NCBI RefSeq assembly: GCF_900564155.1
Contig: NZ_LS999839.1
Span: 4,585,097-4,649,096, forward strand
DNA: 64,000 nucleotides
Source of the DNA: Pedobacter schmidteae
Lineage (GTDB): Bacteria; Bacteroidota; Bacteroidia; Sphingobacteriales; Sphingobacteriaceae
Direction: 5' to 3'
Below are positions 27,665 through 37,071 of this stretch, piece by piece. A program made the translations under genes and the position numbers. Under the pieces are notes generated by a model. The model searched no databases. It was given only the letters and a program-made list of their open reading frames with translations, and had not been told where the DNA came from. Position 1 is the first letter of the stretch. The number at the start of each line of letters is the position of its first letter.

Positions 27665-28531
27665 TTAAAGTCTTTCCAATACCATCTTTATCGCTTTATC
27701 GACCACCCGGTCGGGAGCCTGACTAAATTCAAACTTTACCCGGCTGGCCAGTATGGCATTTACCGACAAGGCTTTATGGCCAAGTACTTTTGCCAGGGCA
27801 TAAATACCTGCGGTTTCCATTTCAAGATTGGTAATTCTATTGTCCAGCTGACGAAAAGTATTAAAATGCTGGATAAGATTAGGAATGGCATTTTTTGCTC
27901 TTACCTGTCTACCCTGAGGGGCATAAAAACCTGGAGCAGTAGCAGTAATACCATGTACCATTTCCTTAGCTATACTATTCAGCAAACCACTGTCGGCAGC
28001 TGTAATATAGGGCGTTATTCCCTTAAAATGAGAAAAATGACTCTTTATTCCGTCTAGTAAACTATGCTCGTCACCCGACAGTTCATGTATATAATACTGC
28101 ATTAAAGCATCCATCCCCAAGCCAAAAGAGGAGGCCAATATAGTACCCATAGGTATATCCGGCTGTATAGCCCCCGAGGTACCAATACGGATAATATTTA
28201 AAGAAGTCAGCTTTTCTTTGATTACCCGGCTATCAAAATCGATGTTTACCAGCGCATCCAGCTCATTGAAAACAATATCGATGTTATCGGTACCAATACC
28301 TGTGGAAATTACCGTGACGCGCTTTTTGCCAAGATAACCCGTATGCGTAATAAATTCACGCTTACCTTTGCGAAGTTCCACTTCATCAAAATATTTGGAA
28401 ACCTCTGCCACACGCTCCGGGTCGCCCACGGTAATGATGGTCTCGGCCAGGTCTTCGGGCTGCAGACTAAGATGATAAATACTGCCATCAGGATTGATGA
28501 TTAAATCTGCGGCGGATAGTGCTTGTCCCAT
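27665..28531 (-). CDS. Nucleoside phosphorylase (uridine phosphorylase-like)
   Basis: A 288-residue NP-I family phosphorylase that splits nucleosides with phosphate into base and (deoxy)ribose-1-phosphate. Phosphate-binding features are VGDPERVAEV (about 35-44) and RIGTSGAIQPDIPMG (about 114-128); the ribose/base site is marked by FYAPQGRQVR (about 203-212) and the purine/uridine signature NLEMETAGIYAL (about 235-246). The FYAPQGRQ and EMETAG elements favour uridine over purine substrate. Genes of nucleoside salvage elsewhere in this window are the split 5'-nucleotidase and the secreted nuclease, which could feed it. Confidence 0.88.
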   Translation of the reverse strand: MGQALSAADLIINPDGSIYHLSLQPEDLAETIITVGDPERVAEVSKYFDEVELRKGKREFITHTGYLGKKRVTVISTGIGTDNIDIVFNELDALVNIDFDSRVIKEKLTSLNIIRIGTSGAIQPDIPMGTILASSFGLGMDALMQYYIHELSGDEHSLLDGIKSHFSHFKGITPYITAADSGLLNSIAKEMVHGITATAPGFYAPQGRQVRAKNAIPNLIQHFNTFRQLDNRITNLEMETAGIYALAKVLGHKALSVNAILASRVKFEFSQAPDRVVDKAIKMVLERL

Positions 28532-28575
28532 AGCTTTTGTTCTTTTGCGGTAATTAAAGATACTCTTTATACCGC

Positions 28576-29190
28576 TTAAGCCGTAAACAAATATTTTGTT
28601 TTGAGTCCTTCTACCTTTTCAATTTTTCCCAAAATGCCATTGAGGTTTGATTTCCTGATCTCAATTTTCATACTGCAAGAATTGTCGAAGTCCTGCGACA
28701 ACACATTTAATTTTTCCTCTTTGATCAGTTTCATCACATCATTCATCAGCAGGTAATCGAATTGCAGCTCATAAATATCGTTTACAGTTTTTTCGACAAT
28801 ATTGGCTGCTTGTATCGCTTCGGCAGCAGCGGTTTTATAGGCATTGATCAGTCCGGGCACGCCCAACAGGGTGCCCCCAAAATACCTGACCACAACAATC
28901 AACACGTTCGTGATATCGGCCGAAAGGAGTGTATTTAAGATAGGTCTGCCAGCAGTACCGGAAGGTTCACCGTCATCCTGAATGCGAAATACACCTCTAT
29001 CGGGGCTCATGCGCAGCGCCCAGCAAAAATGCCTGGCCTTGGCATGTTCAGCCCTTAAATTGAGCAAAATGCCTTTCACTTCTTCTTCGGAGAAAATAGG
29101 GTAGGCATAGCCTATAAATTTGCTTCCGCGATCGCGGAATACCCCTTCAGCAGGGTTAGATATGGTTTTATAAGTATCGTCGAACAACAT
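28576..29190 (-). CDS. YigZ/IMPACT family protein
   Basis: A 204-residue protein with the UPF0029/IMPACT fold. The N-terminal domain carries the signature DRGSKFIGYAYPI, HFCWALRM, and DDGEPSGTAGRPIL (about 72-85), followed by VVVRYFGGTLLGVPGLINAY. The C-terminal half is a ferredoxin-like DUF1949 domain (YLLMNDVMKLI...). The role in bacteria is not established; the eukaryotic relative IMPACT regulates the Gcn2 kinase. It lies in a minus-strand cluster with the phosphorylase (44-base gap). Confidence 0.92.
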   Translation of the reverse strand: MLFDDTYKTISNPAEGVFRDRGSKFIGYAYPIFSEEEVKGILLNLRAEHAKARHFCWALRMSPDRGVFRIQDDGEPSGTAGRPILNTLLSADITNVLIVVVRYFGGTLLGVPGLINAYKTAAAEAIQAANIVEKTVNDIYELQFDYLLMNDVMKLIKEEKLNVLSQDFDNSCSMKIEIRKSNLNGILGKIEKVEGLKTKYLFTA

Positions 29191-29204
29191 AGATTTAGCA
29201 CAAA

Positions 29205-30095
29205 TTATTTTACTTCGGCCAATATGGTATGGTAAAACGTTCCCAGAACATTGGTGATAAGCACAATGGCTACAAGCGCCAGAAATAAGCCCCAGTAATT
29301 CAACTTGTTCAGCTTTTCTTTAAAGATGAAAATTCCTACCAGACTGCCCACAACAATCACACCGATATTCATAGCAGCAAAAACCACCGATGGATTTTCG
29401 GCCATGGCCCGGTGGGCTTTGAGGTAAAACAAGATATTGAAGAAATTAAAAAAGCCTAAAATACAGCCGCAAACAAAATTTACCAACTCCAGTTTCTGTT
29501 TTTTAACTGCTGAAAGGTAAAAAATGGAGATCAGTGAAATAACGAAAGCAAGAATAAAAATAACAATGAGGGAACTGGTATAAGGAATGGCTTTTATTTG
29601 AGCTACCTTTTTAAAAAGAATATCAATCACTCCAAAACCGACAAATACCAACACAGGGTACAGCCAGTTTAACCCTTCATTTTTTGGTGCGCTCTTTTTA
29701 TAAAGGGTAAAAAATATTGCTACAAAACCTACTGCCAGTCCACATATTTTGAGGGTGCTAAAGCTTTCGTTAAACAGGAAATAGGAGGCTAGCAGCGGAA
29801 TAAACAGCGACAAGCGCTGGGCGATATCTGTTTTTACAATACCGATATTTCTCACAGAGCCGGCCAAAAACCAGAAAACAACTGGTAATAATATACCTAG
29901 AGCAATATAAACCATATCAATAGGAGCGGTGATCAGGTCGCGAACGCTTGGTTTGTAAAAGACAAAACTTAAAAAAATGGCAAACAAATAGTTCCAGGTA
30001 ACAGCCTGGGTAACATTAATTTTATACCTTCTGGCAAGCTTTAGTAATACGGCAACTGTAACGCTACAACAAATACTGATGAAGAGGAATATCAT
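29205..30095 (-). CDS. EamA/DMT-superfamily membrane transporter
   Basis: A 296-residue membrane protein with about ten transmembrane helices arranged as two five-helix EamA repeats (first repeat to residue ~140, second from ~150). IFIFKEKLNKLNYWGLFLAL near the C-terminus is the usual EamA end motif. The substrate is unknown; metabolites or amino acids are typical. Its ATG overlaps the ribD stop (ATGA), so translation is coupled to ribD. Confidence 0.85.
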   Translation of the reverse strand: MIFLFISICCSVTVAVLLKLARRYKINVTQAVTWNYLFAIFLSFVFYKPSVRDLITAPIDMVYIALGILLPVVFWFLAGSVRNIGIVKTDIAQRLSLFIPLLASYFLFNESFSTLKICGLAVGFVAIFFTLYKKSAPKNEGLNWLYPVLVFVGFGVIDILFKKVAQIKAIPYTSSLIVIFILAFVISLISIFYLSAVKKQKLELVNFVCGCILGFFNFFNILFYLKAHRAMAENPSVVFAAMNIGVIVVGSLVGIFIFKEKLNKLNYWGLFLALVAIVLITNVLGTFYHTILAEVK

Positions 30096-31144
30096 GAATG
30101 GTTATTTTGAAAGATAGTTAATTTGTCCTTTCCAATTTTAAACTGGTCTGTAATCAGCCCATGAATCTGTGGAGAAGCAATCCCCTCATTCCAGATCTTA
30201 TTGGCAGTAAATACCCGGGCTTCATCCCAAAGTCCGCCATGAATAAACTGATGAAGAATATTGGCACCCCCCTCAATAATGATCGACTGAATATCCATCA
30301 GATACAGTTGAAAGGCTATTTTTTGCGGAAGATAATATTGCATATCTTCCATCTGTATGTAATGAATGTTATGCTGCACTTCGGTTTTCAACTCATTAAA
30401 AATAACGGTTTTTGCCTGATCGTTATACAAATGATTGCTTTGCGGAACTTGCAAATGGCGATCCACCAAAACACGTATCGGATTCTTACCTGGCCATTCG
30501 CGTGCGTTAAGCTTAGGATTATCAGCCATTGCAGTAAGCTTGGCCACCAATACAGCATCTTCTTCGGTGCGCCATTTGTGTACTATTTTTTTTGCAAGCG
30601 GACCACTAATCCATTTCTGTGCCATATTTTTGGGTGCAAAATAACCATCAGCGGTAGTGGCCCACTTTAAAATGATATAGGGGCGCTGTTTACGAATACG
30701 GGTAAAAAAACGCCGGTTAAGCCGACTGCATTCTTCTTCAAGTATGCCCGAAACCACTTCAATTCCAGCCGCTTTAAGCTTTTGAATGCCTTTGCCATCT
30801 ACCTGATCGAAAGGGTCATTATTGCCGATAACAACCTTTTTGAGGCCATGTCTGATCAGCAAATCGGCACAAGGTGGGGTTTTACCAAAATGGGCACAGG
30901 GCTCCAGACTGACATACGCTGTAGCCCGGCTTAACAGCCCGGCGGCTTTATCTCCATACTTGTCTATCACGGCATGTACAGCGTTTACTTCGGCATGCGC
31001 CTGACCAAACCGGACATGGTAACCTTCGCCAATGATCTGATCATCACAGACAATAACACAGCCAACTAGTGGATTGGGGCTTACATTGCCCATCCCCATA
31101 GCAGCCAGCTCAAGGCACCTTTGCATATATAAATCATCCGTCAT
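30092..31144 (-). CDS. ribD: Bifunctional riboflavin deaminase/reductase
   Basis: The enzyme carries out the second and third steps of riboflavin synthesis, deaminating the pyrimidine and then reducing the ribosyl side chain with NADPH. The N-terminal deaminase domain has zinc ligands in HAEVNAV and PCAHFGKTPPC; the C-terminal reductase domain starts around residue 150 with RPYIILKWATTADGYFAP and includes the nucleotide-binding IIEGGANILHQF. Length (350) is normal for RibD. It is divergent from prmC and overlaps the downstream EamA gene by 4 bases; a flavin-related export role for EamA is only speculation. Confidence 0.95.
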   Translation of the reverse strand: MTDDLYMQRCLELAAMGMGNVSPNPLVGCVIVCDDQIIGEGYHVRFGQAHAEVNAVHAVIDKYGDKAAGLLSRATAYVSLEPCAHFGKTPPCADLLIRHGLKKVVIGNNDPFDQVDGKGIQKLKAAGIEVVSGILEEECSRLNRRFFTRIRKQRPYIILKWATTADGYFAPKNMAQKWISGPLAKKIVHKWRTEEDAVLVAKLTAMADNPKLNAREWPGKNPIRVLVDRHLQVPQSNHLYNDQAKTVIFNELKTEVQHNIHYIQMEDMQYYLPQKIAFQLYLMDIQSIIIEGGANILHQFIHGGLWDEARVFTANKIWNEGIASPQIHGLITDQFKIGKDKLTIFQNNHS

Positions 31145-31271
31145 TATCGCAAAAGTAAGCTTAAATTACCATTTCCGGGTGATGATTTACGATTGTTACG
31201 CAGGAGTTTTGATTTATGATATTTGAATTACGATTGACCAATACCCGCAGGATTATCGTTATTTTTACGGC

Positions 31272-32141
31272 ATGAGATTACAGGATTTAGCCGCCCTTTT
31301 TAACACTTCTTTACAAGATATTTATGATGAAGAAGAAGCACATGCCATTTTTTTAATCGCCCTGGAAGCTGTTTTAGGTTACCGTAGAGTAGATTATCTG
31401 CATAAAAAAACGGAAGTGCCTGATCATTTAAAATTGGCTAAATTGCAAAATATGCTGAAGGAATTGAAAACCGGAAAGCCCATACAATATGTACTTGGGG
31501 AAACCATTTTTTACGGACTACCCTTTAAAGTAAATCCATCTGTATTGATACCCCGGCCCGAAACTGAAGAATTGGTAGCCTGGATACTGGAAAGCTGTGG
31601 CTTAGCTGCAGCTACCGGGTCGGAGTTACGGATGATAGATATCGGAACGGGAAGCGGTTGTATTGCCATTTCGTTAAAAAAGAACCTCCCCACAGCGACA
31701 AAAGTATCAGCATTGGACATATCCGAAGCCGCACTATCAGTATCCATGGCTAATGCATCTATAAATGAAGTAGATATAAATTTTATCAAAGCAGACATAC
31801 GCGAATTTAGCACCAGTCAGAAATTTGATGTGGTGATTAGCAATCCGCCCTATATTACCTTGAAAGAAAAACAACAGATGCACGATAATGTGCTGTCACA
31901 TGAACCACATTTGGCCCTATTTGTGGCAGATGAAAAACCTTTGGAATTTTATGAGTCTATTGCAGATTTTGCATGGCAAACTTTGAGTGACATGGGCTTA
32001 CTGTTTTTTGAGATCAACGAACATCTATCTAAGGAAACAATAGAGATGCTAAAACTTAAATCATTTATTAACATTGAATTAAAAAAAGATATACAAGGCA
32101 AAGACAGGATGATAAAATGCCAGCGCGGATTAGCTTTTTAA
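31272..32141 (+). CDS. prmC: Peptide chain release factor N5-glutamine methyltransferase
   Basis: PrmC methylates the glutamine of the GGQ motif in release factors RF1/RF2 with S-adenosylmethionine. The 289 residues show an N-terminal helical domain, the tract IPRPETEELV, the SAM loop DIGTGSGCIAIS and the catalytic NPPY tetrad in VVISNPPYITLKE. The stop codon overlaps the xerD stop by 4 bases (convergent ends). TATTTTTA just before the start (31260-31267) is one mismatch from the -7 consensus. Confidence 0.95.
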   Translation: MRLQDLAALFNTSLQDIYDEEEAHAIFLIALEAVLGYRRVDYLHKKTEVPDHLKLAKLQNMLKELKTGKPIQYVLGETIFYGLPFKVNPSVLIPRPETEELVAWILESCGLAAATGSELRMIDIGTGSGCIAISLKKNLPTATKVSALDISEAALSVSMANASINEVDINFIKADIREFSTSQKFDVVISNPPYITLKEKQQMHDNVLSHEPHLALFVADEKPLEFYESIADFAWQTLSDMGLLFFEINEHLSKETIEMLKLKSFINIELKKDIQGKDRMIKCQRGLAF

Positions 32142-33037
32142 CTCCGGGAATGAAATTCAGTAACAATACCTTTTAAATAATCCCTGTCCAGATGTGTATA
32201 AATTTCGGTAGTGGTGATACTGGAATGCCCCAGCATTTCCTGTACAGCCCTTAAATCGGCACCACCTTCAATCAAATGCGTAGCAAACGAATGACGAAAT
32301 GTATGAGGGCTAATGCTCTTTTTTAAGCCTGATTTTAGCGCAAGTGTTTTAATGATACTAAAAACAGATATACGGGATAAACGTGTACCGCTCCGGTTCA
32401 GAAAGATGAAGTCTTCAAACCCCTTTTTTATGGGCACATGCAGCCTGATTTCATTCAGGTATATATCAATGTACTTTAAGGCTGTACTTCCAATCGGAAC
32501 CAGGCGCTCCTTATTTCCCTTTCCGGTAACACGTATAAATTCGTTTTCCTCAAAAACATCAGATATTTTAAGGTTGATCAGTTCTGAAACCCGCAATCCA
32601 CAACCGTACAGCGTTTCCAGAATGGCTTTGTTACGCATTCCATCCGGTTTTGAGGCATCAATGACTTCAATCATCCCATTGATTTCGTGAATATCCAACG
32701 TATGGGGCAGATGACGGGCCAGTCTGGGGGTTTCAAGTAAGGCCGAGGGATCGGTAGTAATTAACTCCTCCAGCATCAGGAAGCCAAAAAAAGATTTGAG
32801 TCCTGAAATCACCCTGGCCTGCGTACTGGCCAACATCCCCAATCCGTTTATCCAGGAGACAAATAACTTTAAGTCGCCACTACTAATATCCTTTACCTGT
32901 GGGGTTTGTCCTACCGACTCAAAATACTGAAACAGTTTATTCAGATCGTTGAGATAGGCATCAATAGAATTGGCAGAGAGGGAACGTTCCAGTTTCAGGT
33001 AATTACGGAAGGACTGCAGATAAGGGTTATGAATCAC
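32138..33037 (-). CDS. xerD: Site-specific tyrosine recombinase XerD
   Basis: XerD resolves chromosome dimers at dif together with XerC. The start is taken at the GTG at 33037 (MIHNPYLQSFRNYLKLERSLS), giving 299 residues, the usual XerD length. The longer reading frame to 33094 would run into the start of the divergent aroQ gene and adds a hydrophobic stretch not expected in the family. N-terminal SAM-like domain residues 1-105; catalytic residues R in GCGLRVSEL, K in GKGNKERLVP, HTFRHSFATHLIEGGADL (H, R), and the nucleophile tyrosine in TTTEIYTHLD. Confidence 0.93.
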   Translation of the reverse strand: MIHNPYLQSFRNYLKLERSLSANSIDAYLNDLNKLFQYFESVGQTPQVKDISSGDLKLFVSWINGLGMLASTQARVISGLKSFFGFLMLEELITTDPSALLETPRLARHLPHTLDIHEINGMIEVIDASKPDGMRNKAILETLYGCGLRVSELINLKISDVFEENEFIRVTGKGNKERLVPIGSTALKYIDIYLNEIRLHVPIKKGFEDFIFLNRSGTRLSRISVFSIIKTLALKSGLKKSISPHTFRHSFATHLIEGGADLRAVQEMLGHSSITTTEIYTHLDRDYLKGIVTEFHSRS

Positions 33038-33082
33038 AAAAAAAATTTTATACTCTAAGTTTTTAAGGCTAAGTTTGAAAGG

Positions 33083-33502
33083 ATGAAGATACAAATTATT
33101 AATGGCCCAAACTTAAACCTTTTAGGTGTTCGGGAACCGGGCATTTACGGAAATGAGGGTTTTGATACTTATATACAAACGCTGCGTGATATGTACAGCA
33201 TTATTGAAATTGATTATTTTCAAAGTAACGTGGAAGGTGAGCTAATCAACAAACTACATGAGATTGGCTTTAGCTATGATGGTATTGTAATTAATGCAGG
33301 CGGTTATACACACACTTCAGTGGCTATTGCAGATGCCATCGCAGCAATTAAAACACCAGTAGTGGAAGTGCACATTTCTAACATATATGCGCGTGAGGAA
33401 TACCGTCATGTATCGCTTACAGGCAAAAACTGTAAGGGTGTACTAACAGGATTTGGTATGGATGGCTATAGATTGGCTATTGAAAGTTTATTAAAGGGAT
33501 AA
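33083..33502 (+). CDS. aroQ: 3-dehydroquinate dehydratase, type II
   Basis: Small (139 residues) type II dehydroquinase of the shikimate pathway, acting by trans-dehydration. Signature IINGPNLNLLGVREPGIYG carries the catalytic Tyr22; the histidine is in NAGGYTHTSVAI, and VEVHISN and EYRHVS complete the site. The dodecameric enzyme is cytoplasmic. The stop overlaps the start of the downstream M28 peptidase gene (TAATG), so they are coupled. It is 45 bases from the divergent xerD start. Confidence 0.97.
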   Translation: MKIQIINGPNLNLLGVREPGIYGNEGFDTYIQTLRDMYSIIEIDYFQSNVEGELINKLHEIGFSYDGIVINAGGYTHTSVAIADAIAAIKTPVVEVHISNIYAREEYRHVSLTGKNCKGVLTGFGMDGYRLAIESLLKG

Positions 33503-34473
33503 TGATACAGTTGAAGAGTTTACTACTAACTGCCTTTTGCGCATCGGTTGGCCTAAATGCGTTGGCTCAAAGTGAGGTTACGGAACAGGAGATTGCGGAA
33601 CACATTTCTTATTTAGCTTCGCCACAGATGAAAGGTCGCTTTCCGGGGACGAATGAGAACAAAAAAGTAGTAAAGTACCTGATTAAAAACTTTAAACAAG
33701 CCAATATAAAGCCATTTGGTAACAGCTATATACAAAATTTCACCGCTAAAATAAGGGTAAAAAAAGGTGTAACAGACACTCCTTTTGCAAAAACGCAAAA
33801 TGTTATTGGTTTTATTGAAGGGAACGACCCGGTTTTAAAAAATGAATTTATTGTATTGGGTGCACATTACGACCATTTGGGAATGGGCGGGCCCTCATCT
33901 AAAAAGCAGGATACAATAGGGGTGCACCTGGGTGCGGATGACAATGCGAGCGGAACAGCTGCGTTACTGGAAATAGGAGAACGTTTGGCCGCGAACAAAA
34001 ATGACTTAAAACGAAGTGTACTTTTAATAGCTTTTGGTGCTGAAGAGCAGGGATTATTAGGCTCAAAGTATTTTGTTGAACATCCGGTAATCCCTTTATC
34101 CTCGATAAAATTGATGCTGAACATGGATATGGTAGGCCGCATGAATGCAGAGAAACAGTTGTATATGGGTGGAGCAGCCTCTTTTAACGGGGGAATGGAA
34201 TTGATGAAAGGGTTAGGACAGGGCTCAGGAATCAATCCGATTGTAATTGGCTATGATGTCGGCGGATCTGACCATGTATCTTTCTATAAAAAGAAAATTT
34301 CTGTCCTTGGCTTCCATACCGGGGGACATCCGCAATACCATACGCCGGAAGATAGTTTTGCACTAATTAATATTCCTGGCGAAAAGCTGGTTTGCGATTA
34401 TATCTACCGGGCTATTGTGAGTGTAGCGAGCAGGGAAGGAGTAATATCCTTTGTTCCGGAAAAAAAGAACTGA
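33502..34473 (+). CDS. Exported M28-family zinc aminopeptidase
   Basis: A 323-residue secreted metallopeptidase. A Sec signal peptide ends near residue 22 (SVGLNALAQ). Metal-binding and catalytic motifs follow the M28 pattern: GAHYDHLG, HLGADDNASGTAALLEI (bridging Asp), AFGAEEQGLLGS (catalytic Glu), NMDMVGR, and the late His in GSDHVSF. Expected to release N-terminal amino acids from peptides in the periplasm. It overlaps aroQ by one base. No terminator is visible before the convergent glycosyltransferase. Confidence 0.9.
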   Translation: MIQLKSLLLTAFCASVGLNALAQSEVTEQEIAEHISYLASPQMKGRFPGTNENKKVVKYLIKNFKQANIKPFGNSYIQNFTAKIRVKKGVTDTPFAKTQNVIGFIEGNDPVLKNEFIVLGAHYDHLGMGGPSSKKQDTIGVHLGADDNASGTAALLEIGERLAANKNDLKRSVLLIAFGAEEQGLLGSKYFVEHPVIPLSSIKLMLNMDMVGRMNAEKQLYMGGAASFNGGMELMKGLGQGSGINPIVIGYDVGGSDHVSFYKKKISVLGFHTGGHPQYHTPEDSFALINIPGEKLVCDYIYRAIVSVASREGVISFVPEKKN

Positions 34474-34523
34474 CGTTACAAAGGACAGATGTTTTCACAA
34501 CAATTTTAAAGAAGAACCTCCTA

Positions 34524-35537
34524 TTATAACTGACTAAAAAATCTTATTTTTTTGATGAAATAAGACCATACAATACTGGACGGATACAAACCTGTATGCT
34601 TTAAAAAGGGTAATTGTCTGTTTGTTCTTTTCTTACCATTTTTTGCCAGATTACACAAAAAATGGTAGTGTGCTTTGTTTATAGCCCATGCAAACTGAGA
34701 TTTACCTTGTACCAGAAAATGAATCCATGCGATAAAATCAAGCGACATTCTGATAAAAATACGGGAATAGGCATCTGCCGAAGGCAGGTTTTTTTGCATG
34801 ATCACCAGGTTATTTTTGAAGTTCAGATAAGTTTTGTATGGATTGTTGGAATTTAGCGTCCCTCCACCAACATGGTAAACTTCGGCTTTGGGGCAATAAA
34901 TTACTTTATAGCCCAGATTTTTTAAGCGCCAGCAAAGATCAATTTCTTCCATATGTGCAAAAAAGTCAGGATCAAGCCCCCCAGCTTCTTTCCAGCACTT
35001 ACTTTTAATAAAAAGAGCAGCTCCACTGGCCCAGAATATCTCCCGCTGATCTTCATACTGGTTGATATCCATCTCTACGGTATCAAACAAACGTCCCCGG
35101 CAAAAGGGAAAAGCATGCAAATCGAGATAGCCTCCTGCAGCTCCGGCATATTCAAATTGCATTTTATTTTTTTGCCATTTAATTTTTGGTTGAGCTACAG
35201 CAATTGAACTATCCATTTCCATGGCGTCGATAACAGGCTGGATCCAATTGACAGGAACTTCTACATCAGAATTGAGTAAAACATAATAATCGGCCTCAAT
35301 TTGGTCCAGTAATTTACCATATCCCTCTGCAAAGCCGTAATTATCATCATTTACAATAATCCTTATTTCAGGATAATGGGTCATCACAAAAGCCACGGAA
35401 TCATCTGTTGAAGCATTATCGCCTACAACAATCTGCAAATTAGGATATGCTGATTTGACGACGCTTGGTAAAAACTGTTCCAACAGCTTTTTCCCGTTCC
35501 AATTTAAAATTACTACCGCTACACTTGCTGCTGCCAT
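34524..35537 (-). CDS. Family 2 glycosyltransferase
   Basis: A 337-residue GT-A fold glycosyltransferase. N-terminal VVILNWNGKKLLEQFLPSV, the nucleotide-binding GDNASTDDSV (about 39-48) and the metal-site LNSDVEVPVNWIQP (about 88-101) are typical, with an ED-type motif in HMEEIDLCWRLKNLGYK (the acceptor/base region, about 191-207). The C-terminus is basic with a hydrophobic stretch, suggesting membrane association. Probable acceptor: a cell-envelope glycan. It overlaps the LpxL-like acyltransferase by 19 bases, so it is translationally coupled. Confidence 0.9.
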   Translation of the reverse strand: MAAASVAVVILNWNGKKLLEQFLPSVVKSAYPNLQIVVGDNASTDDSVAFVMTHYPEIRIIVNDDNYGFAEGYGKLLDQIEADYYVLLNSDVEVPVNWIQPVIDAMEMDSSIAVAQPKIKWQKNKMQFEYAGAAGGYLDLHAFPFCRGRLFDTVEMDINQYEDQREIFWASGAALFIKSKCWKEAGGLDPDFFAHMEEIDLCWRLKNLGYKVIYCPKAEVYHVGGGTLNSNNPYKTYLNFKNNLVIMQKNLPSADAYSRIFIRMSLDFIAWIHFLVQGKSQFAWAINKAHYHFLCNLAKNGKKRTNRQLPFLKHTGLYPSSIVWSYFIKKIRFFSQL

Positions 35538-36418
35538 CTTCCTGGTTTCATTTGTTTATGTTTCCATCGCTTATGGCTCCAAAGCCAATAAGCGGGGGTT
35601 TTTCTTAAAGTATCTTCTAAAAAGGCAAACTGCCTGTCGGTAATCTCATGCGGTATGGTAGTAGCCGGATCCATGCATAGCGGAATGCAATTTACTTCAT
35701 AATACCCCCTTTTGACAATCTTTGTCTCGAAGTAAAACACAGGCCTGTTGGTTTGGAGGGCTATTTTTTCGAGTCCAAGTAATACCGGCGTATTTTGGTT
35801 CATAAAATTAATCCAGTAATGTGTTTCGGTACCTACAGGGGTTTGATCTCCGGCAAAACAAAACATGGTCACCTCATTTCTGGTAGCAGCAATAGACCGC
35901 AACGTTTGTCGCATAGGAATAAAATGATTGCCAAAACGGGTACGTATTTTATAAAACCAATCATCAAAAACCTCATTATGAAGTGGTTTATAAATGACAT
36001 ATTCTGGCTTCGAAAGCTCATTACCAAGAGCGAGCATACACAACTCCCAGTTGCCATAGTGACCTGTACAAGCCAATACACTTTCCCCCTTCTCAAAATA
36101 GGCCTCAATCAAATGCAGATTGGTATATTTTACTCTTTTTTTTAGCTGTTTTGCCGAGATAGAATTCATTTTAATCACCTCTACCACCAGATCATTAAAG
36201 TACCTGAAAAACTGCTTTTCAATACGTATAATTTCTTCAATAGATTTTTCGGGAAAGGCTTTTGTCAGGTTGCCGCGTACTACCTCTTTACGATACCCCA
36301 CCAGGTGATATACTACATAATATCCCGCCGTCGAAATAAAATAAAGGATCGATAGGGGCAGCAGTGATAAAAACTTCAAAAAAAATATTCCTATATAAGA
36401 AAAGCTTTTTTTTATCAT
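35519..36418 (-). CDS. LpxL/HtrB-type lysophospholipid acyltransferase
   Basis: The 299 residues from the ATG at 36418 (MIKKSFSYIGIFFLKFLSLL) begin with a membrane anchor; an upstream TTG would add eight residues. The acyltransferase dyad is in TGHYGNWELC (His/Glu), with other family blocks FAGDQTP, ETKIVKRGYYEVNCIPLC and the C-terminal PAYWLWSHKRWKHK. It should acylate a lipid A precursor or another glycolipid. It is paired with a GT2 gene in one transcript, which fits envelope glycolipid assembly. It is divergent from the WbqC-like gene. Confidence 0.88.
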   Translation of the reverse strand: MIKKSFSYIGIFFLKFLSLLPLSILYFISTAGYYVVYHLVGYRKEVVRGNLTKAFPEKSIEEIIRIEKQFFRYFNDLVVEVIKMNSISAKQLKKRVKYTNLHLIEAYFEKGESVLACTGHYGNWELCMLALGNELSKPEYVIYKPLHNEVFDDWFYKIRTRFGNHFIPMRQTLRSIAATRNEVTMFCFAGDQTPVGTETHYWINFMNQNTPVLLGLEKIALQTNRPVFYFETKIVKRGYYEVNCIPLCMDPATTIPHEITDRQFAFLEDTLRKTPAYWLWSHKRWKHKQMKPGRWQQQV

Positions 36419-36456
36419 TAATTTGGCGAATTGAGAATGCAAACATAAAATATCAG

Positions 36457-37068
36457 ATGCAAAGTTCAGCTATATTCCCTCTTTTTTATCTTCCACCTGT
36501 TGGTTACTTCTCTGGTTTAAAAGAATTTGACTACAATTTTTTATTGGAAAAAGAAGAGCATTTCCCCAAACAAACCTATAGAAACCGTACCAGAATATAC
36601 TCGCCCAACGGACATTTAGACCTCATCATCCCCGTAGTTAAAGGTTCGAAGGTACATACCAAGGTGAAGGACGTTAAAATAAGTAACGATTTTAATTGGC
36701 AGCGACTGCACTGGAAAAGCTTTGAAAGCTGTTACAGGAACGCTGCTTATTTTGAATTTTACGAAGATGAGTTTGCCCATTTTTATCATACCAGGTTCGA
36801 TTATCTGTTTGATTACAACCTTCAGCTTTTGGAATGGCTATTTAAGCAGTTGAAAAAAGAAGTTTCAATAAACTTCACTACCGAATACATAAAGGAAATA
36901 GATCCTGCTTTAGATTTCAGGAATAAAATTCATTTTAAAACTCCAATAAATGAAGGTGATTTTAAACCTTATTTCCAGGTTTTTGATGACAGGGAAGGTT
37001 TCAAGCCAAACTTAAGTATTGTTGATCTGTTATTTAACCAGGGTCCGCAAACCAAATCATATCTCTGA
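36457..37068 (+). CDS. WbqC-like family protein
   Basis: The ATG at 36457 (MQSSAIFPLFYLPPVGYFSGL) gives 203 residues. The sequence resembles the WbqC-like family, seen by YLPPVGYFSGL, FPKQTYRNRTRIYSPNG, KVKDVKISNDFNWQRLHWKSFESCYRNAAYFEFY (from about 70; shown only by its start KVKDVKISNDFNW) and YLFDYNLQLLEWL. Members are found in O-antigen gene clusters, but no enzyme activity is established. It is followed closely by corA (3-base gap). Confidence 0.8.
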   Translation: MQSSAIFPLFYLPPVGYFSGLKEFDYNFLLEKEEHFPKQTYRNRTRIYSPNGHLDLIIPVVKGSKVHTKVKDVKISNDFNWQRLHWKSFESCYRNAAYFEFYEDEFAHFYHTRFDYLFDYNLQLLEWLFKQLKKEVSINFTTEYIKEIDPALDFRNKIHFKTPINEGDFKPYFQVFDDREGFKPNLSIVDLLFNQGPQTKSYL

Positions 37069-37071
37069 TGT

